Shown here in pieces: positions 11,987 through 24,474 of a DNA stretch of 64,000 nt. How positions within the stretch are numbered: the first letter of the stretch is position 1; the number at the start of each line of letters is the position of its first letter. The position numbers were made by a program, and so were the translations under genes. The notes below the pieces were generated by a model that saw only the letters and a program-made list of their open reading frames with translations, did no database searches and had not been told where the DNA came from. Source of the stretch: Argopecten irradians (lineage: Eukaryota > Mollusca > Bivalvia > Pectinida > Pectinidae); contig NC_091142.1 of assembly GCF_041381155.1 (NCBI RefSeq), forward strand, positions 21,910,362 through 21,974,361. The letters are read 5' to 3'.

Positions 11987-12900
11987 TTAATAGATATGAG
12001 TTTTGTAGATTCACAGGCAAGTTATTTCATAGGTAAAGGGACATAACTCGCAGCAAAATAAAGGAAAGTTGAATAAATGTGACATTATATAAAATTTATT
12101 TTGTAATGTTTACTTAGTCTTTTACATTTCAATGTCAAAAATACGCCATAGAGATTACCCGTATTTTTGTACACCATATCTGTTTTGCCATATAGGCTGC
12201 CTACTTATTTGGTACAAATGACGAGCCTACGTGATTCGTCAAAACTGGTAACGCGATAGCGTACTATTGAATAAAATAAATAAAAATAATTTGTCACAAT
12301 AGAAAATTCCCAGTTTGTGTTCAGTATACGTATACCTTCGTGGTAGAATCCCAACACTTTGATTTCTAGCGCCTTGGTGATAATCAGTCTTAGCAAAATA
12401 ATATAAACTCTGACTGTGTGGTCACCGGATCCGTATCAGTTACTACAAATGACCCTATCGAATTGTGTGGCCAAGCCGTTTTAACTAAGCCAGATTTATT
12501 CAACGAAGTAATTATTCCGATTTTAACTTTGATTATGTGAAACACATTACTACATCACAAGAATATTCTATTTGCCACAGGAGTTGACTCTAATTACTTT
12601 ATGTAATATTTTATACTCACTTTGGCAATATCGGTTCAGCCAGCTAAATGAACGTGTGCCAGAGGAGAATTGATTAACATACGGAACTCACTAAGATTTT
12701 TTTCTAGACAAAAGAGAGACAAATGTGCAATTTTCAGTAAGATAAAATAAATTGGGTGAAGTTGTATGAAAAGTACAGTTTAAAAATAATATTATAATAT
12801 ATACATAGACGTGACATTGATTAGATTGCTTTCCCGTTTCGGTTAAAAAATATTGCGAATTCTGGTACGACTAACATCATTTCCGTAAACATGCAGAGTG

Positions 12901-15900
12901 ATGCTTCCACGTGTCCACTTTCGTTTTGTCTTTGTTTTGATAGTTTGGAGCGGACTGGTACATTTAACACGCACATGTAAGGAATCTACAACATGCAATT
13001 TTACAAACAGGAAAAAGTGCATGCCCTCAGACTTTCGTTGTATCATTTATGACAATGACATTTGTGATGTCTACCAAAATCCACTGGTCTTGACTTTGCA
13101 GGAATGGAAATTTGGCACCCGAAGTGCCCTTTTGAATGAATTCCCCATTGATTCGATTAAAGATAACTACGTTCGCCAAGTGAGGAACTCTGTGTTTTCT
13201 ATTACGTATCCCATCCCATTACGATCGAAGCCCATTTTGGCTGCCATTTCCGATGATGTGTTGGTGAATATTTTGGATCTCGATCCGGTTGTCGTTCGTA
13301 GCAAAGAGTTTGTCAACTTTGTAAGTGGAAATCTTGTTCTGCACGGAGCCGTTCCCTTGACTCACAGATATGGCGGTCATCAGTTTGGCAGTTGGGCTGG
13401 TCAACTCGGGGACGGACGGGCAGTCATGTTAGGGGAGTATATTAACAGAAAAGGAGAAAGATGGGAACTACAATTGAAAGGATCGGGCCTAACACCCTAC
13501 TCCCGCCGAGGGGACGGCCGAGCAGTGATACGATCGTCTGTACGTGAATTTCTGTGTAGTGAAGCACTATACTATCTCGGTAAGATTTACGATCAAACCG
13601 TCTAAGAACATAAATCGCTATCAAGTATAAAACATCAATTAATTACATTGTACAGTATGTGGAATTACTCAATTGAATGTTTAACGCGCGTTATTCAAGT
13701 TGTCTGCAATCCTGGGAGAGTTATACACGTAGGACCTTAAAATCCCCAAGACAGTTTAATGCTAAATTGTTTCTGTAGAAAATATGTGGCAGATATATAA
13801 CTTTAGCAGCCTCATGGCCATTATAATAATTACATGCATTTAATATTGTAAGTTGTACGTCACAATATGCATGTACATGTGTATATCCGAGTTTTTGTAT
13901 GAATAAAAAAGAAACAGAACAGTGTAGTAGTGAAATCCGGCAAAATAACTTGCAATGGGGTTAACTTTTAAGCCATATTTATTTATTTTCCCCCACTTTC
14001 TTTAACTTTTAAGCCATATTTATTTATTTTCCCCCACTTTCTTTAGATATTAAACCTCAATTGTTATCACATTGATAAAGAAAACTCCGGTCTAATGGCG
14101 TCTGGAATACAGCCTCCTCACCCTTCGCACAAATACCTAATCACAATCTTCTAAGGTGTATCAAATAAAGCCACCTCGTCGATAGTTTCTCTCTGTCGAA
14201 TATACATGTAGGTGTGTCTAACGTAACACTTACGGATTACATAACCTGCTAGCTTTGATATTTATAATACTTAAAGCGTGATCACGGGATATTTCATCAA
14301 CCCTCGAAGAGACAAAATCATAAATAATTTAGGTTAAAGAGTTCAGTTAATCGGATTTTCTTATTCCAAATCGCAGACATAATTGACAAATTGTTGATGC
14401 ATTTGGTTATATGACAAGTATCAGTCTGTATATTTTGTCTTGGTTTTAAAATGATTGCCAGTGTTCGTCTCACATTCTGTCTATACATATATATACATTG
14501 TATAGTGTAGCTTCTTTTGAATCTTACTAGACCCGCCTTCGGCCTCCGCTCACAGATGGGTTTATAGCGCTAATCATATACTTTATTATAACATTTGTTT
14601 CCTTTGTCTTCTTGTATCGTCTAATATTAAGTCTATACATGTATCCTTGTTTGTTGTAGTTGTGTCTTGATAAAAGGGCAAACTGCTGTGAAAAATCGAC
14701 TATCTATTTTCTCTACACTTCTTTGACTCGTGTTATACTTGTACTTGGAGTTTAAGAATAGAGAAATTCTTTTTTTTCCCCAATAAACCGTTCAGCCAAA
14801 AACAGCCTTCATTACCCTCGCGTAACTATATAAATATGCCTTTCACTGCATGTTTTAGATCAAATACTAATACTCCGTTTAAATACTTTCATTGCGGCAC
14901 CCGTTTGTAACGATGGAATGCCCTCTTAAAGAATCACACTTCAATAAATGTAGACGAGCAGTGACAGATTAACCTTTCACAAATACGATAAGAAATCCTG
15001 CTACAAAGATGCCATTGTTTTGCCCTATGACTTAATTTAAAATCATACATCTGTTGACAGACCATTTCCATCTGTTTTATATGTCTCTGTATTTTATATA
15101 CAGGGGTGCCTACCAGTCGAGTAGCCTCTCTTGTGGTCAGTAACGACCCTGTGACACGTGACCAGTTTTATGACGGACACCCCCAGACAGAGAGAGCCGC
15201 GGTTGTGTTGCGTACATCACCCTCGTGGTTCAGATTCGGATCTTTAGAAATACTCGCCAAAACCGGAGAGATAGACTTACTTCAACAACTGACGGATTTT
15301 ATCATCGCAAGGTACTTTCTAGACATCGACCCTCACAGCGATGACAGATATTTGGAGTTGTATAGCGTCGTAGTCGAGCAGACAGCCACCATGATTGCAG
15401 CTTGGCAATCTTTGGGTTTCACCCACGGAGTCTGCAACACTGACAACTTCAGCATTCTTTCGTTAACCATTGACTTCGGACCGTTTGGGTTTATGGAGGA
15501 ATACAACCCTGAATTTGTCCCAAATACGTCTGACGATGAGGGGAGGTATAGCTACGAAAGACAGCCCGATGTTGGCTACTACAACTTAGATAAACTTAGA
15601 GTGGCACTTCAGCCATTACTGAGCAAGGATCAGACAAAGCAGATGACAACTGTTCTCAAAGGATACGTTGACATTTATAAGACGAAATTCATGGAGAATT
15701 TCAGAAGGAAGGTTGGTATTAGACAGGCTGAAGATGACGAACAGTTCATTGCGATATTGTTGAAGATGATGGAAGACGCTAAAGCCGATTTTACTATGAC
15801 ATTCCGGCAGTTATCAGAGAGACATATTAATGACATTGAAAAAGTGCTAACGTTACCCGACGATCAAGCGTGGGCGTTGAAAAGACTTGCTACCCATGAT

Positions 15901-16188
15901 TGGTATGATGCCTGGGTGAAAATGTACAAGACAATGTTGATGGACCAACATGTCACTGAATCAAAGAGACAAAGAATCATGAGGAAGGCCAATCCACGAT
16001 ACGTACTTAGGAACTGGATGGCACAGAGAGCTATATCACAAGCGGAGCACGATGATTTTGACGAGATCAACAAGGTTTTACGGGTATTGGAAAGACCTTT
16101 CACATTTCAGGAGGAAGCCGAAGCGAACGGATTCGCCTCCCCGCCTCCACAGTGGGCGAAACATCTTCGTGTCAGCTGTTCATCTTGA
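12901..16188 (+). CDS. SELENOO: SelO/YdiU pseudokinase (protein adenylyltransferase), Cys type, signal-peptide-like start
   Basis: Exon 1 is 12901-13579 (donor GTAAGA) and exon 2 is 15104-16188 (acceptor ATACAG, stop TGA), giving 587 residues. SelO proteins transfer AMP from ATP to Ser/Thr/Tyr using an inverted kinase fold. Family motifs are intact: [18 protein letters not shown] (158-173... region), [20 protein letters not shown] with Lys193, [24 protein letters not shown] (Asn338, Asp340, Asn341) and DFGPFGF (Asp350). The protein ends RVSCSS: Cys585 stands where vertebrate SELENOO has selenocysteine three residues from the end. The ATG at 12901 gives [20 protein letters not shown], a hydrophobic stretch like a signal peptide, followed by several Cys before the SelO domain begins near residue 60. 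Mitochondrial SELENOO would instead have a basic amphipathic leader, so a secretory location is possible but inferred. The in-frame GTG at 12898 was not used as a start. Confidence 0.93.
13580..15103 (+). other. Single intron of the SelO gene
   Basis: AT-rich, with no open frames or recognisable elements apart from a perfect 41-nt tandem duplication at 13963-14044. Confidence 0.8.
13963..14044. repeat. Perfect 2 x 41-nt tandem duplication
   Basis: The 41-nt unit AACTTTTAAGCCATATTTAT...CCCCCACTTTCTTT occurs twice head to tail with no mismatch that I can see, implying a recent slippage event in the SelO intron. Confidence 0.9.
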
Positions 16189-16765
16189 CCTTTGGTGCTG
16201 GAGACACCAGACAGTTAAGGTAGAGCTACACAGAACTCACTGGTAAAGGATAACTTTTCAAACACGTGTCGATTTCCTGAACAATGCGCCCGCAATACTA
16301 ATTTACGGTAACCAAAAGTTGTCGAAACCCATTAATACTAAGTATACAAAATCACTCGTTTTGTTCCCGAGTTGCCTCGGAAATATCACATATGTTTGGG
16401 GTTTATTTGTTCAGAAATGAGCCTATGGTTACTATGGTGTGTTTTACGGTACTCATTGCTCATGAATTCGATACCTTTATGAATTGTTATCTTTTTATCA
16501 TTGAGTTGTGTAGCTCCTTAAATGTGATATTTCTTTAATGATTGATTGATCGCTAATACTGAGTGAATTATATAAGATTATAGAGACTATACATTGTCCG
16601 TTACAACTGTCCCCAAGCCATTGTCAACAGTCTGATGTACACTATATATATGTAATAGCTATTGTTATAATAGAAGGTATAAAGTCGATCTTAAATATTT
16701 CATGTCGGAGAATTTGCAAATGGTAAGCAAATGTATAATTAAGACAATTAATATAAAATACCCTG

Positions 16766-16803
16766 TTGTTGTTGTGTTGTTTGTTGTTGTGTCGTTGTTG
16801 TTA
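16766..16803. repeat. GTT-rich microsatellite
   Basis: Imperfect (GTT)n with GTGTT and GTCGTT interruptions, about 0.6 kb beyond the SelO stop. Confidence 0.75.
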
Positions 16804-16996
16804 CATTTGATACGAGATACTCCGGAATACAGATCCTGCCTCTAATTGTTATCTCTTCTTATTGACAATATTGTAATCACATGGTTGTTGGTTGGCTCTC
16901 CCCTATATGCAGTTCGTTGCGCGTGTGAAATTTTATACGTCTTGGAAACTCTTGCCTATTATGTATCTCGCTGAAGCATACCACCAAAGACACCAA

Positions 16997-17183
16997 ATCC
17001 CGTCTTTGCATATTACAGAGTTAGCTCCCTTGCGGGTAGGTATCCATTGTGACGTCATTATTTTATGGGCAAAATTTACGTCGTTTTCTCCGAAATGTAT
17101 GACGTTACGATCGCAAACACATGACGTCACAATCAATACCTACCCACAAGGGCAGATAACTCTGTAATATACAAATACAGAAT
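16997..17183. mobile_element. CRE-bearing palindromic MITE, copy 3
   Basis: 187 nt. Left arm CCGTCTTTGCATATTACAGA, then GTTAGCTCCCTTGCGGGTAG, GTATC and GTGACGTCAT. Right arm ATGACGTCACAATCAATACC, ending GCAGATAACTCTGTAATATA, then CAAATACAGAAT. Each arm keeps one TGACGTCA octamer. Confidence 0.9.
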
Positions 17184-17690
17184 ACCACATACCACCCAGT
17201 CACATTGTAATGCATGACAGGTATCACCACTTGTTAGATAGCATTACGTATATGGACAACATTTGGATTCATACATCTATTGAATAATGCTATCAAATTG
17301 TTAGATCTACAAATTACCTCTCTACAGATTTTTATTTGGGGTTTATTTATTAAGCAATATGATTTAGACGCATTTTCTTAATATGTTCTGTATTCCCATG
17401 AACACAAACACGTGATTTTTTACACGACATACGATATTTAATTAATTCTTGGTAAACTAACACATCGCCTAAGCTTTGTATATGATTTTAAATAACAACC
17501 GATATTGGGAATGTTTCATCCGCAATATCTCACGATGGAGATATTTCCCAGAATGTAAGACAATTTACATGAGTTCTTATAATACACCAGTTACATATAT
17601 ATCTATCTATATCGTTTTGCTTACAGAGTTGCATTCTGTATCGATTTCATCTCTTTTACATTGTATCTCTAATCGTACTTGGTCTTATTA

Positions 17691-18047
17691 AAGATGCTCC
17701 ATCGCCGACAGAGCATAAGTGATATTCATCATTTGAACAATAATTGATGTGTAATCGTGTATATATCTGTCTAATTAACACAAAACTGATATAAAATAAT
17801 TTATTTTGCCTTTTGTGCATGCGCAACCAGTACTTCATTCCATATAAGATATAGTGCCACGGAATTTTTTCGGGATGCAATAAATTATTTTTCATATTTT
17901 TACCTTGAAGTAAAATTAGAAGCTCAAACTTTTCAATGGTGGTAATGGTGTAAAGTACGTAACTTTTGTAACTGAAGAAAAATATTAAATCGTCTGCTCC
18001 TGTTTTTGATAGAGAAAAAATACCATTTGTCAGCGGTGGAGCATCTT
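17691..18047 (+). mobile_element. GCTCC-TIR MITE, copy 2
   Basis: 357 nt. The ends AAGATGCTCCATCGCCGACA and CAGCGGTGGAGCATCTT are inverted repeats. It is flanked on both sides by TTA (17688-17690 and 18048-18050), a probable 3-bp target duplication. The inside is conserved with the copies at 8979 and 35713. Confidence 0.88.
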
Positions 18048-18050
18048 TTA

Positions 18051-21000
18051 TTATTATTAGTGTAAATCAGGCCCGACCTTAATTTTGATCCTGGTTAAAA
18101 AAACAATTATGTGGACACCCTGGGCCTGCACTATTTGATGTTTGTGGTTGAAACTTCTTTAACCTACAAATGAACTTGGTTTACTGTGTAATTCTATGAT
18201 ATAAGATGAGAAGATGCCAGCAGATATTCAGATCGACAATAACGCTTTAATAGTAGTCGATTAGATCCCTCCGGAAAATCAGATATTTAGTCATTTGACT
18301 GTACTTGTGTTCTAGCTCACTGCAAATCGTAGGATCCAACCGGCAATCACCGTTATTACAAAGCCGGAGTCCTAATATAACGTATAACCTATAGGAAATC
18401 AGGTTTATTATTGTATAGACAACGCGGAGTTATTGAATTAAGAATCTTGTTTACAATTAAACATGTCTACTTCCTCCGCTAGGATACATGGAGGTTTCTG
18501 ACTATGTATCACAGCACGATATTGTTTGGTTTATGCACGCGCGTAGTTAATGGAAAACGTGCAGATGACTGACACCGAATAGAACACTTTCCTCCTGTCA
18601 CGAAACAATTCAAACTTCAATGGTTGCTTAACCAATCATAAACGACATAACGTTTTGTAACGATATCTGTGATTGGCTAGGTCAAACTTCAATTAGTCTT
18701 AAAGACTAGTTAACAATCCTAAAGACAATAATATATTTATTTTTTTTTTTGTAGATCAGTTGTAAAAAATAATATTTTCTTTAACTCTAACAATAATAAG
18801 TAGAAATTATTGATTTTCTTTCTGTTTTTATCTGCCATCATAAAATCAGAATAATTGCTAAGTTGCCCAACTTGGGCCATGATCCTAAGTCATTTTTCGC
18901 ACGAGAACGATTTCAAAGAAATTGGTTGCAGTCATCATAAGAAAAAACGATGTCCTCAGAAAGCTTTTAAAGACTGTTAATGCATTGACCATATTAGTTT
19001 TAGCCTACGGATTATCACAGTATTTGGGGTTTTATATTGGTATTACCTGTCCAAATTGTACAAATAAGATAATTAACTTTGATCTTGAAATTTTGATCTA
19101 TTGAAATCTTCAGACTCATTTTGTCTCGTAACCTCTTAATCTGTGTTATATATACATTCATTTCTGTCATAAAAGACAATATATCACGGATGCCAATAAG
19201 TGAAATCTTTATAGAAGACAGATAGTGATATAATTGTCTTAACAAAACATGTTTATGTACCGTATATATCATGATAGTAATTGTAGTAAGTTATTTGATT
19301 GTGGCATTGATATATCCGTTGTAATATGAGATTTGTAAATGCTAACTTGACCGTAAATATATTTGTGCTGAAGTTAATTTCCTGGATGAAAATAGGCTTG
19401 GCTATTGTAACCTTGAATTGTCTTTCTGGGATTGGCTACACCAAACTAATGACCATCGTATATTACTAACATGTCATTGATGTTCCTACTATATACATTT
19501 CTATGGGATCGTCACGTCAAATGCTTTGAACAACAGTAGCTTGATATACATTGTGTTGTAACAAGACATTTCTATTTCATTAAAGAAAACGCTGCAATAA
19601 AGTGAAATGTAGAGCAGGAAGTCGCTTCCTTTGTCCTAATTTAAATCTCTCAAGATACTATTATTACAGATCAAAAGATTAAATAATATGTTGTTGTCGA
19701 CGTACACTGTGTCTGACGATATGATATACAAAAGCTTACAGCCAATTACTTTGAATCCTTCAGACTATTGAACATTGGGATTAACATTTAACTGTGCCAC
19801 TTTATTGGTTTCTGTTGTTTTGCTGAAGAACATGTCTGCGAGCAGTTAGTATGATACTTCTTGATGCTCAGATGGAATAAAAAAAAACATTTTAAGAACA
19901 CGTTACAGTTCGATAGGGATTGATCCTATCTCAAACTCCTCATCCTCCATTTGTCAGGACACTGTGACTACCTATAACTATGACTGGGCGGGGTGTGCTG
20001 TTCTTTGTCTTTGGAATATGCTTCACTGAGATCATATATCTTAATGGCATGTTAGGAATAATCAACTTTCCGTTTCAAAACAAGTTTGTGTTGCTATAAT
20101 TTCTCAGAAATGAAAAATGAATAGAATAACAAATAAACTTTTGCGAATTTATTCATTTTTGTCGCCACAGGAAATCGTACACAAAAGAGAAGTGGTTTTG
20201 CAGTTCAATGTTGACTAACATGCAAATTAAAGGATGAACATCTCTGAGAAGTCAAAAATTTCCTGTAAAACCTTTGTTCATACCATAGACGAAAATAGAA
20301 GAAAAAGTATCTCCGTAAGCTATTTCCGCTCACAGATACATAAAACTCAGGACTTTATAAAATTTTGTTTTGATTTTGGTCATATTCACGATTAGTTTAA
20401 GCTAAATCGTTGGAGATTTTAAAGTTAAATGTGCGAAAAGTTAGACGTGTTATTTTTTCTGCAATAATCTATTTAAAAAACCCACCATGTTTGTTGAGTT
20501 AAGCTGTGAAACTCATTCATGTGGACAGACAAACATGTATGGAGCCTATAAACATAATTGCAACACAGATTTATGCTCTGTAAACTCTTTTTTTCTCTGT
20601 TTATATGGAAACATGCCTGCAGAAATCACTTATTAATATCACTGTAAAAAGTTGTAATGAAATTGTAGACTGCAACCTGGCTTCATGGTCTGACCGGATG
20701 CAAAATTCAATATAATTTTTGGCAGCACTGCTAAAATCGTTTTACTTTAATTGTACCGGTAAAATAGAAACTTATGCATTGTGAGTATTGTGATTCTCAA
20801 AATAATGGAAATCTTTGATGGTGGATGAAATATCAAAAAATTCTCCTTGATTCATGTGTATGGAGCTTATGGCTTATATAACTTTCTAAGAAAAGTAACA
20901 TACGCTACCCCTTCCCCTGATTTTCAATAACAAAATGCACTATTTGTAGTCGTTTAGCCTGCGTTAATCCTTTATAGAAAAAGTTATGGTATTACGCTTT

Positions 21001-24000
21001 TGAAAATACTTTATTATATTGCTTATCAATCGTTGTATATCAATGTTTGTTATATTTGAAATTATCCAAGCATATAAATTGAAAGTGAAGCGTTTGATAA
21101 ACAAGGTAAAAAAGTGGTGAAAATTTAGCTATACTCGAAGCAAAGCTAAGTGGATTATGTTTTTTGAAGTCCCTGTATAAAAAATCTTAAAACAATAGAA
21201 GTCTAATGCTTTGACAAAATTTCCGTAAGGCATCTTTCTACGAGTCAACAGCAATACCTTTGGTTTGGCTCAATTCATACGTACTTTTTATCAAAAAGTT
21301 ATGTTCAATTATACGTAAGAAGTAATATAGAGATCAAGGAATTAATATCAACGGTTGTTTTTCTTATAACACTGGATCCTTATAGACATATGTCTGTAGG
21401 ATACGAATTACGTAAAGTAGTAAATATAGGGCAAAGAAGTAATTCAAACAGTGTGGACAAAATATTGTCAAATGTTTGAGGCGATCTGCCCCTTTGTCAA
21501 GACTGACACAAAAAGAAATAAAATAACATATTAAGGACTGTCACGGATGTTCACAAAAACAAAAACAATGAACACAAAGAACATGCAGATAACCTCTTAT
21601 AAATATCAAAATTTTAGATTATAATTTATTTATATTTGTACATACGTAGATACTTAATGTAACGAATGTGTGCAACGCTAGGTGTATCAAGCAGAAATGG
21701 TGTGTTTGTAAACAAAAGACGTGCATAACGTCCTACGTGGAAACTCCCCGCATTGGTAAGGATGCTTGTAGTAAAATCAAGATGTTTCCCGAATACATTT
21801 ATTCTGTTATTTGGAATAATAATTGTAATTTGGGGGCGAGTTGTCTTATAGAATTACCAATACTCTTGTTCTGTTAAACTATTTAATGCAACTTCATAAA
21901 ATGCAATCGCCGATGGGCAGTACATTAAGTTTAAAAAAAAGTAATATACGGGAAATTTATTTATACCAACTAATTCATTATAACAAATATACAGTATGTA
22001 TTATGTTGGAATGTGACAGAGGATTGCGAATTTGTTATAGTAATTTAAATACGAATATATCTTATTCAATATATTTAATTGGGGTAGGCTGTATATCTCA
22101 TTTCTAATATGACGGAAGTGATGCTCTTCAACGATATTTTTCAATCAATTATTGGATCCCAATATCATCTGACAATCTGTTGTACAAAGTTCACTGTCTT
22201 GTGTTGAATGTTAAAATACAGTGCGAGTTATATGAACATAACATTTCAAATAATGTTAACACAAATTACCATTTCTCTTCTAATTTTATCTTCATATACA
22301 CATTTGTTTCTCATTCAGCCATTTACCCAGGAACTTGTTGCGACGTGTAATATTAGTATTTGTATCAGATTCTGATGAGGGTGACAAGGCTTTAGTTTTG
22401 CTCTGTACAGAATGGAGTGTCGCTTCTGATCAGTCCGAGAGGTTGTCATAGGCGATCGATTGGTTCACTAGTGGAGGAAGACACGCGAGCTACAGGTGAA
22501 TACTCCAGGTAAACAAACGCTGAACAGAGCTGATATATTTCCATTTTACGACCCTACAGATGTTTCATTTCAGAATCAGGCAAGAAGTCATCACTAGCAT
22601 TTCCCATCACCGTACCTGCTCTTTCATGGTTCTCGGTGAATGTATCTTACATCATGGTGGACGTTGCTAGCATTATACATTCTCTGTTTAGCAGCACTAC
22701 ATAACGGTAGGCCCTTCCCTGACTTCGTAGATACAGGGAATTGTCACGACCTGGAAAGACTAACCAGGAATTGTCTTTGATGTATTATTTTAGAATGATG
22801 AATTTGCCAGACTGAAAAATGGGACTACAAAGGTAAGATAAATATTCTTATAGTCGTCTTTTTTTAATTTTCTGTTAGAAATGAAAATATTCTTTTCTTT
22901 GATTTCGTGGAAGCAAAGTATTACAGCGACAATGAATGATAAGCTGTAAATCTGAGATTGGCTTTTGATTCATTACATAAAGATGTCTAATATGGCAGAA
23001 TGGAATAATAGACCTGCAAAGGTAACTAAGCATCAAGCTTCGTCGTCGACGATGATCAATGTATCCCATGCCATGCCCTAAATATTAATGTTTGTCAAAC
23101 ACTTGTATCATTAGGAAATCTGACTGATGCAATTTAATAAAATACCAGACAATCTATATAGGGAGGCAGTATTGTCAAAAAAAAATATGATCCAAATACC
23201 AACGCAATGTTAATGTCCTCCGCATAAAATTTATAATTGGAATTTTGGCTCTATTCCTGCTACAAAATTTTCCGGAATATTTTTTGATTATGCATAATGA
23301 GAAGATATTCAGTACAGTTTGCAATAAGAATAGGACCAAAACCAAAATGCGGGTCGCAAATTCACTCAGTAATTTTACTCTGGCAGGATAATTTACATTG
23401 AACATTTTGTTTAATCATAAAGTGTCAAATAAAGATATATCTGAAATTCTTTTATCATAGTGTAATCATTTGGTTTATATGATAAATAATTATCTACTCC
23501 TCTATAACGAAGTACAATAAAAGAGATACGTATTTAGATATAACGCTTAATTGCACTTCCTGAAATTATGACGGAAAACACTAGTAAACAGTATTCCTAA
23601 GGTTCGTTCAATAATGCGATACCTCATAAAGTGTTCTAATTGTTGTAACTGATAATATATAAATAGTACTGAAATAAACATCTATATTTATTTATATTTC
23701 TGAAGAACCGCATCAAGACCTAGCGAAAGTACTAGAGGAAGGTTGTTGCGGAGCACTGGGAAAAACAACATCGTTGAACACGTTTATCTGTTTCTGTACT
23801 TCCATGTTAAAGTACATGGATTTTTAAGTATTACAAAAAGTTAGGTAATTAGATAGTGGTGTATACTTGTAATGTCAGTCATCTTAACCTTTGAACCATT
23901 GTTCTTTTGCTATTTACCACACCTATACACAGTGATATGATAGTCTTTAACAAAGGAAGTTCGCTTGCAAGGACCATATCAGCTAAGTTCAGTAACAGAG

Positions 24001-24250
24001 ACGAGACCGGTTTTTATATATGTTCATAAATGGTGATAATTACTACCACAGAGAACCATTCACACCTTCTACACACAACATTAAGGTGAATGATTTTCCT
24101 TTAATAAGGTATTTGCACTTTTGTGAAAAGTCTTGCTTTATGAAAGGTCTCTGTATTGCATTTGTTCTCCATAGGAAAAATATGGAGAAAAATATTGTTT
24201 TTAAAGGTATTATTTTTGTTTAAGTTAGTGATACTTTTCACGGCGATATA
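18051..24250. other. Gene-poor stretch upstream of the GPCR
   Basis: No protein gene, tRNA or clear element is recognisable. The sequence is AT-rich with only short spurious open frames. The only local signal is a set of splice-donor-like sites near 22.4-22.8 kb, listed separately. Confidence 0.55.
22370..22832 (+). other. Possible untranslated 5' exon(s), perhaps of the GPCR gene
   Basis: A locally GC-richer stretch without a long open frame carries good donor-like sites: CTACAG/GTGAATAC and CTCCAG/GTAAAC near 22495-22512, and CTACAAAG/GTAAGATA near 22830. A polypyrimidine acceptor TTACTCTTTTTCAG stands at about 26804, some 310 bases before the GPCR start codon. Splicing between them would make a leader of the GPCR messenger. 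This is inferred from sites alone. Confidence 0.25.
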
Positions 24251-24474
24251 GGGGGCCGCAGTGGCCGAGTGTTTAATATTTCCCGATCTATTACCACAAA
24301 CCCTCTACCTCTGGGTCGCGAGTTCAAACCCATTGTGAGGCAGTTATCAGGTACTGACCGCTGGTCGGTGGGTTTTTTTCTCCGGGTACTCCGAATTTCC
24401 CCCACTAACAAACCTGTCACATCCTTAAATGACCCCGGCTGTTATTAGGACGTTAAACTAAAAAAAAAAAAAAA
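24251..24474 (+). mobile_element. tRNA-headed SINE with poly-A tail
   Basis: The head GGGGCCGCAGTGGCCGAGTG resembles a tRNA start with box A. GGGTCGCGAGTTCAAACCC is a box B-like promoter. The body ends CGGCTGTTATTAGGACGTTA, then AACT and A15. CGATATA stands before the head and again just after the tail, a likely target-site duplication. The same 3' end occurs in the elements at 37088 and 50690. Mollusc SINEs of the RUDI type look like this, but the name is not tested. A minus-strand 60-aa open frame here is spurious. Confidence 0.85.

Noticed and set aside
11564-11990. 122-aa minus and 61-aa plus open frames
   Set aside because: Both are read across the inverted arms of the TTAA-flanked MITE and share the same peptide end because the arms are palindromic.
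16189-16220. Reading the SelO stop TGA as selenocysteine
   Set aside because: Read-through would add only ten codons (to a TAA) after S-C-S-S, whereas vertebrate SELENOO ends two residues after Sec. A Cys codon already sits at that place.
24251-24330. tRNA gene
   Set aside because: The box A and box B-like sequences belong to a SINE head: the anticodon arm and acceptor pairing are not intact, and a SINE body and poly-A tail follow.
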